A DNA stretch of 6,031 nt from an uncultured Methanofollis sp. (GCF_937919355.1 NZ_CALFSA010000113.1:1-6031); one strand, 5' to 3'. Positions 1 through 5,816 are shown, counted from the first letter of the stretch. Notes: a model not told the origin generated them from the letters alone. Translations and numbers: made by a program.

Positions 1-270
1 CTCCTCGACGTCTTCTGGGAGGTCCACGACCCGACGACGGAGGACAGGCAGGGGCCTGACATCGGCACCCAGTACCGCTCCGCGGTCTTTTTCCTGACGC
101 CTGCACAGGAGGCCGCGGCACGGGCGTCGCGGGAGAAGATGGAGCGCTCAGGGCGGTACCCCCGCCCCATCGTCACCGGGATCGTGCCGGCGGGCCCGTT
201 CTATCGCGCCGAAGAGTATCACCAGCAGTACTACGAGAAGAAGGGTGTGGGAGGGTGCCGGATCAGATGA
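1..270 (+). CDS. msrA: Peptide methionine sulfoxide reductase MsrA, C-terminal part (5' end outside window)
   Basis: MsrA reduces methionine-S-sulfoxide in oxidised proteins back to methionine, in the cytosol. Frame 1 is open from base 1 to TGA at 268-270, giving 89 residues; family members are usually about 160-210 residues, so the N-terminal half with the catalytic GCFW motif lies left of the window. The visible part has the MsrA signature HDPTTEDRQGPDIGTQYRSA, then IVTGIVPAGPFYRAEEYHQQ, and ends KKGVGGCRIR. The near-terminal Cys matches the position where many MsrA proteins carry a resolving cysteine. Its 3' end overlaps the convergent mntP gene by 8 bp. Identification is firm; start and regulation cannot be seen. 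Confidence 0.95.
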   Translation, partial: LLDVFWEVHDPTTEDRQGPDIGTQYRSAVFFLTPAQEAAARASREKMERSGRYPRPIVTGIVPAGPFYRAEEYHQQYYEKKGVGGCRIR

Positions 271-820
271 GGAGGTGGTCGGCGAGCACCCGCAGCCCGA
301 TCAGGATGAGTATGACCCCGCCGATGACCTCCGCACGCTCGCGGTTCTTCCCCCCGAAGACCGTCCCGAACCAGAAACCGCCGAGGGAGAGGAGGGCGGT
401 GACGACCCCGATGACGACGGAGGGCAGGAGGATCGGCGACCCGAGGGCGGCAAAGGAGAGGCCGACGGCAAGGGAGTCGATGGACGTCGCGACGGCGAGC
501 ATGATGAGGACGGCGGCGCTGCCAAAGGCGATCTCCTCGCCGTCCTCCCCCTTGAGCCCTTCGATGACCATCTTCCCGCCGATGAAGGCGAGGAGGATGA
601 AGGCGATCCAGTGGTCGATGCCAGAGATGAACGAGTACAGGAGCGTCCCGGCGAACCACCCGGCGACGGCCATCCCGGTCTGGAAGACGCCGAAAAGGAG
701 GGCGAGGACGAGTGCTGTCCGCGCCCGCCCCTCCCTCACGGTCACCCCGCCTGCGATGGAGACGGCGGTGGCGTCCATGGCGAGGCCGACAGAGATGAGA
801 AAGACTGAGAGGAAATCCAT
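263..820 (-). CDS. mntP: Putative manganese efflux pump MntP (DUF204 family)
   Basis: MntP is a small membrane protein that exports Mn(II) from the cytoplasm. The 185-residue length is typical. Six hydrophobic segments are visible at about residues 3-23, 36-62, 69-88, 99-127, 130-155 and 163-183, arranged as two three-helix halves with a short charged loop (GLKGEDGEE, 89-97) between them. Each half carries the conserved acidic motif: AMDATAVSIAGG with D16, and SIDSLAVG with D115; equivalent Asp residues are needed for function in E. coli MntP. The ATG at 820 has no clear Shine-Dalgarno, but a TATA-like box lies about 31 bp upstream, suggesting a very short leader. No yybP-ykoY (Mn) riboswitch fits in the short upstream region. 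Mn export in this species is inferred from family; other divalent cations are possible. Confidence 0.93.
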   Translation of the reverse strand: MDFLSVFLISVGLAMDATAVSIAGGVTVREGRARTALVLALLFGVFQTGMAVAGWFAGTLLYSFISGIDHWIAFILLAFIGGKMVIEGLKGEDGEEIAFGSAAVLIMLAVATSIDSLAVGLSFAALGSPILLPSVVIGVVTALLSLGGFWFGTVFGGKNRERAEVIGGVILILIGLRVLADHLLI

Positions 821-845
821 GATACTGTACGACGTTGGCGCCCCG

Positions 846-907
846 CCCTATAACCCTCTGCTCCGTACCACCGCATCCTTTAATGCAGATCCCGCGTATC
901 TCCGGCT
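846..907. promoter_or_regulatory. Divergent promoter region between mntP and the TPR gene
   Basis: Two A/T-rich boxes stand out in a G/C-rich 87-bp gap. On the minus strand, TTATAG (reverse of 848-853) is centred about 31 bp before the mntP ATG. On the plus strand, TTTAAT (879-884) is centred about 26 bp before the ATG at 908. Archaeal TATA boxes are usually about 25 bp from the transcription start, so the TPR mRNA would start at or next to its ATG and the mntP mRNA would have only a few leader bases. Neither start has a GGAG or GGTG site, which agrees with leaderless translation. The positions are seen; promoter activity is inferred. Confidence 0.4.
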
Positions 908-1618
908 ATGCCGAAGGAGACAGAGGCCGGGCGCATGGTCGAGGAGGGCGACGCTCTCATCAGGCAGGGCAACCGCCCGGCGGCGGTGGACCGGTACACG
1001 GAGGCCCTCAGACTGGACCCGGCTCATGCCGGTGCCCTGTACAGGCTCGGCATCATCCATGAAGAGGACGGGGAACCCGACCTGGCCGTCATCTGTTATG
1101 ACGGCATCCTTGCGGAGAACCCGGACGACCCCGAGGCCTGGACCCGGCGCGCCCACGCCCTCCTCGCCGCGGAGGATGTGGACGGTGCCGCCGCGAGTGC
1201 ACGCCACGCCGTGGAGGTCGGCACCTCCTGCGCCCCTGCCTGGTACCTCCTGGGCGTGGTTGAGAAGAGGCGCATGAACCTCCACTCCGCGCTGGAGGCT
1301 TTTCACAGGGCATCGGAACTCGAACCTGACAACCCGGACTGCTGGTTCATGGCCGGGGCCACCCTCGACATGATGTTCAGGCACGATGACGCAGTCGTCG
1401 CCTATCGTCAGGCCCTCGAGATCACCCCCCATCATCTGGAGGCCCACAAGGCGATGGCCTATGCCTTCATCCTGCTGGAGAGGTACGAGGACGCGGTGGA
1501 GGAGTGCGACAGGATCCTCGAACTCTGTCCGGACTACGCTCCTGCTGTTTATATCCGGGGGATCGCCCTGCGCGGCAGGGACGCGGTGGAGTACGACGGC
1601 AGGTGCGTCCAGAGGTAG
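908..1618 (+). CDS. Tetratricopeptide repeat (TPR) protein
   Basis: This 236-residue protein is built almost entirely of 34-residue TPR helix-turn-helix units, a scaffold for protein-protein contacts. Units can be placed at about 6-39, 40-73, 74-107, 108-141, 142-175 and 176-209, with a truncated seventh at 210-236. Typical TPR positions are visible: A/G at position 8, A at position 20, and Pro near each unit end (LDPA, ENPD, LEPD, ITPH, LCPD). There is no signal peptide, membrane helix or catalytic domain, so it is probably a soluble cytosolic adaptor; the partner cannot be told. The ATG at 908 was chosen because a TATA-like box sits at leaderless distance and the first repeat begins directly after it. 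The gene is divergent from mntP and convergent with the DUF362 gene, so it is probably monocistronic. Confidence 0.9.
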   Translation: MPKETEAGRMVEEGDALIRQGNRPAAVDRYTEALRLDPAHAGALYRLGIIHEEDGEPDLAVICYDGILAENPDDPEAWTRRAHALLAAEDVDGAAASARHAVEVGTSCAPAWYLLGVVEKRRMNLHSALEAFHRASELEPDNPDCWFMAGATLDMMFRHDDAVVAYRQALEITPHHLEAHKAMAYAFILLERYEDAVEECDRILELCPDYAPAVYIRGIALRGRDAVEYDGRCVQR

Positions 1619-1628
1619 AGGGATCCGT

Positions 1629-1653
1629 CCCCCCTCGACGGCAGGGGGTCTTT
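1629..1653. terminator. Possible terminator hairpin between convergent stops
   Basis: CCCCCT (1630-1635) pairs perfectly with AGGGGG (1643-1648) around a 7-base loop, followed on the plus strand by TCTTT. It lies in the 33-bp gap after the TPR stop and next to the DUF362 stop on the other strand. The T-run is short and archaeal termination depends mainly on T-tracts, so its function is uncertain. Confidence 0.35.
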
Positions 1654-2761
1654 AGATCTCGACGAGTTCGTAGTCCGCAGACCCGAGGCCGATCTCCTCG
1701 CCGTACCTGACCTGGACCATGCCGTCGCTGTACGGGTTCACACCCCTGAACTTGTCTGCGCCGGGTTCGCGGTTGCCGATGAGGCGGCTTTCGGCCATGC
1801 CCGGTTGGGCATTGACAAGGTCGAAACTTGCGGCGTCGATGGCGACCGGGTCTTTCGAGGCGAGTATCCCTATATCGGGGACGATTGGTCTGTCGCTCCA
1901 CGGACAGCAGTCGCAGTCCGGCGTGATGTTCGTCAGGACATTGATGTAGCCAACCCGCCCCTCCTTGCCCTGCACGGCGCCGAGGGCGTACTCGGTCATC
2001 ATCTCCATGAAGGGGACGAGCCCCTCCTTCCAGTCAAAGTCTATCGCCCCGTTCGGGCAGACTGTCATGCACTCGCCGCAGCCAATGCACCGCGTCGTGG
2101 TGAGGGTGATGCCGCCAGGCCCACCCTCCAGGGCGCCTGTCGGGCAGACCCTTACGCAGGTGGCGCACTCCGCACAGGCCCCGGCCTCGATGAGGGGGAC
2201 GAGGCCCTGGTGCTGGTCCATCTTCCCCGCCGCCGGTGCGCACCCCATTGCCAGGTTCTTGATCGCCCCGCCGAAACCCGCCATCCCGTGCCCCTTCATG
2301 TGGGAGACGACGATCATGCTCTCCGCGTCCAGGATGTCGCCCGCGATCTTCACCTTTGAGAAATGTTTCCCGTCAATCGCGACCTCCCGCCAGTTCTGCG
2401 AGTGCAGGCCGTCGGCGATGACGATCGGAGCCCCTGTCACTTCGTAGCCGAAACCGTGGCTGATCGCCGTGGCGATGTGGTCGACGGTGTTGTCGCGCTG
2501 CCCCGAGTACAGGGTGTTCGTGTCTGTGAGGAAGGGGTTGCCCCCGGCCTCTCGCACTCTGTCGACGACCTGCCGCACCCAGACCGGAGAGACGAAGGTG
2601 TCGCACCCCTCCTCGCCGAAGTGGAGTTTCACCGCGGTCAGGTCGCCCTCGTCGATGCATGAGGCGAGGCCCGCTGTGTCGAAGAGCCTCCGTATCCGTG
2701 TGATGGTGTTCTCCCGGCCGTTGCCAGGGCCGATCCGTGCGAAGTAGACCCTACCTGTCAT
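1652..2761 (-). CDS. DUF362 domain protein with two [4Fe-4S] ferredoxin motifs
   Basis: The protein has 369 residues. A DUF362 region covers roughly 1-190 and resumes after about 245. A two-cluster ferredoxin domain is inserted between them: CAECATCVRVCP (Cys 196, 199, 202, 206) and CIGCGECMTVCP (Cys 225, 228, 231, 235), each a complete [4Fe-4S] ligand set. Other family-like stretches are KLHFGEEG (45-52), HMKGHGMAGFGGAIKNL (154-170) and SKDPVAIDAASFDL (302-315). A further cysteine group, PDCDCCPW (281-288), lies in the C-terminal part. There is no signal peptide, so it is probably cytosolic. The family is common in methanogens and anaerobic bacteria, but its reaction is not established; electron transfer or Fe-S-linked chemistry is inferred. 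The ATG at 2761 lacks a strong Shine-Dalgarno. The neighbouring repeats separate it from the aqpM operon. Confidence 0.9.
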   Translation of the reverse strand: MTGRVYFARIGPGNGRENTITRIRRLFDTAGLASCIDEGDLTAVKLHFGEEGCDTFVSPVWVRQVVDRVREAGGNPFLTDTNTLYSGQRDNTVDHIATAISHGFGYEVTGAPIVIADGLHSQNWREVAIDGKHFSKVKIAGDILDAESMIVVSHMKGHGMAGFGGAIKNLAMGCAPAAGKMDQHQGLVPLIEAGACAECATCVRVCPTGALEGGPGGITLTTTRCIGCGECMTVCPNGAIDFDWKEGLVPFMEMMTEYALGAVQGKEGRVGYINVLTNITPDCDCCPWSDRPIVPDIGILASKDPVAIDAASFDLVNAQPGMAESRLIGNREPGADKFRGVNPYSDGMVQVRYGEEIGLGSADYELVEI

Positions 2762-2899
2762 GATACCATCGTCTATCGATCACATTCTGGAAAAAGGTGG
2801 TGCAGGGACCGGTCGCCCCTGCTCAAAAAGAGGGATCAGGTTCTGGAGAATTTCTCGCGTACACGATCGCTTCCAGAAGAGGTCACTGTCGAATTCACG
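2762..2899. other. Upstream region of the DUF362 gene, no gene seen
   Basis: This holds the presumed DUF362 promoter and leader, but I see no convincing TATA box. Short structures are present: a 6-bp stem GCAGGG/CCCTGC (2802-2807 and 2817-2822) containing the palindrome GACCGGTC, and a perfect 11-bp palindrome GAGAATTTCTC at 2846-2856. The motif TTCTGGA or its complement occurs three times here (2785-2791, 2841-2847, 2871-2878 as TTCCAGAA). Confidence 0.35.
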
Positions 2900-3032
2900 T
2901 TCCGGAGTGCTGGTGGCGGGGGACTACGCCCCCGGCAGCGAAGACTTCGTCTTCTTGAATTCGCTGACGCTCGCAACTCGAAGACTTCGTCTTCTCGAAC
3001 TCGCTGGCGCTCGTTCCCCGCTCAGGATTGGG
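2900..3032 (-). repeat. Modular intergenic repeat element, left copy (minus orientation, with internal duplication)
   Basis: Read on the minus strand from 3032 to 2900, the modules are CCCAATCCTGA; GCGCCAGCGAG (part of an AACGAGCG... stretch); GAGAAGACGAAGTCTTCG, a small hairpin; CCGGGGG...CCCCCG, a GC hairpin; and CACTCCGGAA. The same five modules occur in the same order on the plus strand at 3077-3176. This copy is 133 bp long because a 40-bp unit holding modules two and three is present twice; without it the length is about 93 bp. No coding signal was accepted here. The alignment is seen directly; that this is a genome-wide repeat family is inferred. Confidence 0.7.
2939..3013 (-). repeat. 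Internal tandem duplication, two 35-bp copies with 40-bp period
   Basis: Copies at 2939-2973 and 2979-3013 match at 32 of 35 positions. All three differences are transitions (2956/2996, 2960/3000, 2966/3006). Each copy contains GAAGACTTCGTCTTC, in which GAAGAC and GTCTTC form a 6-bp stem around TTC, followed by a CTCGCTGGCGCTCG-type stretch. Confidence 0.85.
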
Positions 3033-3076
3033 CCTCAAAAGGGCAAACTTGCATTTTAAAGAGGGGACTGCCCTCC
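3033..3076. promoter_or_regulatory. Symmetric A/T-cored spacer between the inverted repeat elements (possible bidirectional promoter)
   Basis: The spacer has TTTAAA at 3055-3060 near its centre, inside ATTTTAAA. It is flanked symmetrically by AGGGCA (3040-3045) and its complement TGCCCT (3069-3074). The palindromic box lies about 20-25 bp from the first base of each flanking element, the normal TATA-to-start distance in archaea. The symmetry is seen; promoter function is speculation. Confidence 0.3.
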
Positions 3077-3176
3077 CCCTATCCTAATGGCAGGGTGCGA
3101 ACGGAGTGAGCATGAGAAAATCTTTGATTTTCGAGGGACCGGGGGGCGGCAGCCCCCCGGAAGAGACACTCCAGAA
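3077..3176 (+). repeat. Modular intergenic repeat element, right copy (plus orientation)
   Basis: The plus strand reads CCCTATCCTAA; GCGAACGGAGTGAGC; GAGAAAATCTTTGATTTTCG, a hairpin with a 7-bp stem at 3116-3122 and 3126-3132; then CCGGGGGGC (3139-3147) and GCCCCCCGG (3152-3160), a perfect 9-bp stem with a 4-base loop; then CACTCCAGAA (3167-3176). It matches the left copy module for module in the opposite orientation. A short terminal inverted match, ATCCTA (3081-3086) with TAGGAT (3177-3182), flanks this copy only. A structured RNA, a MITE-like element or a two-way terminator are the main alternatives. Confidence 0.7.
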
Positions 3177-3189
3177 TAGGATTTACCCT

Positions 3190-3211
3190 GAAAACCACAG
3201 ATGTGTTTTTC
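3190..3211 (-). terminator. Stem-loop downstream of aqpM, possible transcript end
   Basis: GAAAACCACA (3190-3199) pairs with TGTGTTTTTC (3202-3211) with one mismatch; in practice the loop would open to about four bases. It lies 50-70 bases past the aqpM stop on the minus strand, before the repeat element. No long T-run follows on the minus strand, so a role as processing or mRNA-stability stem is equally possible. Confidence 0.3.
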
Positions 3212-3261
3212 AACAAACCGCTTGAAACTTCATTTCATGAGTGATTTCCCAGAGTCCTACC

Positions 3262-4002
3262 TCAGTCTGCAGTGACCCAGCGGTACAGCAACGCCGCCAC
3301 GACGGCGCCGACGATTGGACCGATGACGTAGATCGGGAAGAAGCCCCAGAGGTTTGTGCCGCCGAGGACCATGTCGCCGAGGTACGGCCCGAAGGTACGG
3401 GCCGGGTTCAGGGACGACCCCGCGATGTTCCCGGTCGTCGTGATGACCCCGGCGACGGTGAGGCCGATGACAAGGCCTGCAAAGCCGGGCGGCGCCCTCT
3501 TGTCCACGGCCACACCCATGATCGCAAGCATCAGGAGGAAGGTGCCGATCGCCTCGACAAGGACCGCCTGCGAGAACGTGATGCCGGGGAAGGGCGTGGT
3601 GGCCCCGAGTCCGCCGATCGTGACGGCGTCCATACCCGCACAGGCTGCAAAGGAGAAGCTTGCAAGGGCGGCGCCGACGAGTTGTGCGACGATATAGGGG
3701 ACGACCTCCCGCGCCGGGAACATGCCGGCCGCCCAGAGGGCAATCGTCACCGCAGGGTTGATGTGCGCCCCGGAAACCCTGCCGAGGGCATAGATCACCG
3801 CGGCGATCGCGATACCGAAGGCGAGGCCGATCGCAAGCCAGTCGCCGAGGCCGCCGAGAGCGCCGATCCCGACGTTGAAGGGGTTCGGCGTCTCCGAACC
3901 GTGGGCTATCATCAGGGTGACGGCCGCAGCACCTGCACCGAAGAAGACCAGGATAAATGTCCCGATCAGTTCGGCGACACTTCTTTTCATGAGAGATGCC
4001 AT
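3262..4002 (-). CDS. aqpM: Archaeal aquaporin AqpM (MIP family)
   Basis: This is a membrane channel for water and small neutral solutes. From the ATG at 4002 it has 246 residues with six hydrophobic helices and the two NPA half-helix motifs, HINPAVT (NPA 82-84) and SSLNPARTF (NPA 199-201). With this start the selectivity-filter residues fall at F62, I187, S196 and R202, the positions I recall for Methanothermobacter marburgensis AqpM; much of the sequence also matches it (GLTVAG, YVIGPIVGAV). Ile at the usual His position is the AqpM hallmark, giving a wider, less polar pore. An in-frame GTG at 4008 is possible but has GGAG only 3 bases upstream; the ATG has it 9 bases upstream. It is the last gene of a three-gene operon, starting 6 bases after the DUF2180 stop. 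Confidence 0.95.
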   Translation of the reverse strand: MASLMKRSVAELIGTFILVFFGAGAAAVTLMIAHGSETPNPFNVGIGALGGLGDWLAIGLAFGIAIAAVIYALGRVSGAHINPAVTIALWAAGMFPAREVVPYIVAQLVGAALASFSFAACAGMDAVTIGGLGATTPFPGITFSQAVLVEAIGTFLLMLAIMGVAVDKRAPPGFAGLVIGLTVAGVITTTGNIAGSSLNPARTFGPYLGDMVLGGTNLWGFFPIYVIGPIVGAVVAALLYRWVTAD

Positions 4003-4008
4003 GGCCAC

Positions 4009-4215
4009 TCACTCCTTCAGTGCGGCATGGCATTCCGGACACAATATCCTCGGGAGTGCCTTCTTCATCTTCTGTGCCGGGAAGGGGTACCCCCCTTCCC
4101 AGAGGTCGACGTCGCTCCTGACCATATGGTCGGTGCAGAGGCCCATGCCGCAGACGATGCAGATCCCTGCGGCCTCGGTCGTCTTCCCCTGCTGTGCGCA
4201 GACATAGCACTTCAT
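4009..4215 (-). CDS. DUF2180 family small zinc-binding protein
   Basis: This cysteine-rich protein of 68 residues matches the archaeal DUF2180 family as I remember it. Likely metal ligands are C3 and C6 (CYVC), C19 and C22 (CIVC), C27 and H30 (CTDH), and C59 and C62 (CPEC) with H63 next to it. That is enough for two zinc sites in a B-box or treble-clef-like arrangement. The function is unknown. ATG at 4215 is chosen because GGTGA (reverse of 4221-4225) lies 5 bases upstream; the in-frame GTG at 4224, giving three more residues, would use that Shine-Dalgarno as its own start codon. It sits 24 bases after the DUF2193 stop and just before aqpM, so the three are very probably cotranscribed. Rubredoxin-like iron binding is a less likely alternative. 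Confidence 0.85.
   Translation of the reverse strand: MKCYVCAQQGKTTEAAGICIVCGMGLCTDHMVRSDVDLWEGGYPFPAQKMKKALPRILCPECHAALKE
4012..4017 (-). promoter_or_regulatory. Shine-Dalgarno deciding the aqpM start
   Basis: AAGGAG on the minus strand overlaps the end of the DUF2180 gene. It is 9 bases from the ATG at 4002 but only 3 from the GTG at 4008, favouring the ATG. Confidence 0.55.
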
Positions 4216-4239
4216 CGCACTCACCTGTTGCCTGAGTCC

Positions 4240-5739
4240 TCAGACCGCCTCTCTCCACTGGCAGTACTCGTGCCTGAAGTCGACCATCGAGGCCGAGGCG
4301 CAGTCCTTGCATACCCGTGCCGGTGCTGCGATCTGCTCCGGGTGGAGGGCGATGATGTTTGTCATCATGGTGGCCGTCACCGGTTCGCTCGTCAGCAGGC
4401 AGGGGTAGTCGGCGAGGCGCATGAGGGCCGAGTACCTGACCGTGATCGCCGACGCCGGATAGGCGTAGCGCTGCGGGTTCATGATAACCTCGCTCTCCCG
4501 GATGGGGGTGAGGTCCACCGGGAATCCGGCGGCTGTCGGGGTCAGCACGTCTCCCGACCCGTTCCTCTTCCGCCGTGCGCCGTCAAGCATCCTCCAGCCG
4601 CGCCAGATCATGTCCATGAAGTCGCAGTTGTGGAGTTCGGCCGCGGCGCCGCGTTTCGGGTACAGCTGCACGAAGTTGTGGAAGCGCTTCGTGAGCAGGT
4701 CGACGACCATCGGGGCGTTGAAGCCGTCGAGTTCCAGGATGTACTCGGTTGCCGCCGCAGACGAACCCGTGGCGACGGAGAGGACCTGGTACTCGCTTTT
4801 GACCTTGTCGAGGGCCGCCCGGACGCTCCTGTCCATCACCTCTGTCACCGCCTCGATGATGCCCATCACCATGTCATCCTTGCACATGTTGAAGGTGGAC
4901 TGGGCGATGTGGTGGGCGATGTCGCCGACGCAGTAGGCCGGGACGGTGACGATGTTGCCGTAGTGGACGCCCCCGTCGATTGCGGCCTTGACGAAGGGTT
5001 CGAGGTCCTTTTTGTACCCGGCCATGTACTTTGCCGGGTCGAAGGAGGTCATGCCCGCCTTCTCCATCAGGTCGACCTGCGCCTGGACCGGGTGTTCGTA
5101 GATCGCCTGGAGTTGTTTGACCTCCTGCTTCGTGGCGTCGGCAAGGGTCTCGCCAGCCTCCACCGCCTGTGCGAAGACCTCGCCGATACCGTACGAGGTG
5201 TTCATGCCCCAGGACTTCGCCGCCAGGATCGCCTGCTTGTGCTCTGTCGGGATCTTGACTGTCTGGAGGACCTGGTTGACGACATTGGAGGTGCTGCCCG
5301 GGATCAGGGCGAAGTCGACGACGCAGGTCGGGCCGTAGAACCCGGCATACCGCCTCGCCGCCTCGCGGCCGATCAGGGCCTCCGACTTTCCGATTGCCTT
5401 GATGAAGGCGTCCATGCTCTTTTTGAACTTCGGGTCCTCGGCATAGAGAATTTCCAGGACCGCCGGCGTCTGGTAGTGCTCGACGAAGGGGTCGTCCTCG
5501 GGCCTGACATAGTCGGTGAGTGCGGAGATGTTCCTGTAATGGGCTTTCACCGACTCCACGTGGAGGTCGATCACGGCCTTGCTCTGCCCCTCGCCGACCG
5601 CCATCTTCGTTGCGGCGTCGACGTAGGCCTTGCCGTCCTTCACCTTGAATGCCGTGCCGCGCTTCTTCTTGATCGTCTCCACGTCGGCGCGCTGCGCCGC
5701 CATGGCCTCGTCAAGCATCTTCGTATAGATCTCTTTCAT
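4240..5739 (-). CDS. DUF2193 family protein of unknown function
   Basis: From the ATG at 5739 the protein has 499 residues, which fits my recollection of the archaeal DUF2193 family, found mainly in methanogens. The sequence looks soluble, without signal peptide or membrane helices. It is rich in helix-forming stretches (TKMLDEAMAAQRADVETIKK near the N-terminus). Notable features are FYGPTCVVDFALIPGSTSNV (134-153), a His pair in DIAHHIAQSTFNMC (273-286), and cysteines at 139, 270, 286, 372, 447, 477, 480 and 493. The C-terminal CKDC...C group could bind a metal. An ATG at 5772 extends the frame by 11 residues but lacks a Shine-Dalgarno; the 5739 start has GGAG (reverse of 5751-5754) 11 bases upstream, separated by an A-run. 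It is first in the operon with DUF2180 and aqpM. It is not MtaB or another methyltransferase I can recognise. Confidence 0.8.
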   Translation of the reverse strand: MKEIYTKMLDEAMAAQRADVETIKKKRGTAFKVKDGKAYVDAATKMAVGEGQSKAVIDLHVESVKAHYRNISALTDYVRPEDDPFVEHYQTPAVLEILYAEDPKFKKSMDAFIKAIGKSEALIGREAARRYAGFYGPTCVVDFALIPGSTSNVVNQVLQTVKIPTEHKQAILAAKSWGMNTSYGIGEVFAQAVEAGETLADATKQEVKQLQAIYEHPVQAQVDLMEKAGMTSFDPAKYMAGYKKDLEPFVKAAIDGGVHYGNIVTVPAYCVGDIAHHIAQSTFNMCKDDMVMGIIEAVTEVMDRSVRAALDKVKSEYQVLSVATGSSAAATEYILELDGFNAPMVVDLLTKRFHNFVQLYPKRGAAAELHNCDFMDMIWRGWRMLDGARRKRNGSGDVLTPTAAGFPVDLTPIRESEVIMNPQRYAYPASAITVRYSALMRLADYPCLLTSEPVTATMMTNIIALHPEQIAAPARVCKDCASASMVDFRHEYCQWREAV

Positions 5740-5802
5740 GATTTTTTTCTCTCCCTGGAATGGAATGGTCATATCTCGCTTCCGCTCAGGAAGCAGTGTT
5801 CC

Positions 5803-5816
5803 CCGGCATGTGCCGG
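5803..5816. promoter_or_regulatory. 14-bp inverted repeat upstream of the operon (operator candidate)
   Basis: CCGGCA (5803-5808) and TGCCGG (5811-5816) are perfect inverted arms with a 2-bp centre. The site is 63 bp upstream of the preferred DUF2193 start. The size and symmetry would fit a dimeric regulator, or a short RNA stem if transcribed; neither is shown. Confidence 0.3.

Noticed and set aside
821..907. Manganese riboswitch (yybP-ykoY) upstream of mntP
   Set aside because: The gap is too short, the predicted leader is only a few bases, and no matching structure is visible.
255..1277. A 340-codon plus-strand frame over mntP and the TPR gene
   Set aside because: It crosses the antisense of mntP and an out-of-frame part of the TPR gene; the composition is that of a G/C-rich shadow frame.
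2939..3013. CRISPR array
   Set aside because: There are only two units, separated by about 5 bp, with no spacers of normal length and no cas genes.
2760..3059. A 99-codon plus-strand frame upstream of the DUF362 gene
   Set aside because: It starts on the complement of the DUF362 start codon, has no ribosome binding site, and its latter half simply translates the repeat element.
4240..5739. Possible methanol:corrinoid methyltransferase (MtaB)
   Set aside because: The size is similar and the host is a methanogen, but the sequence does not show the MtaB motifs I know and no corrinoid protein gene is adjacent.
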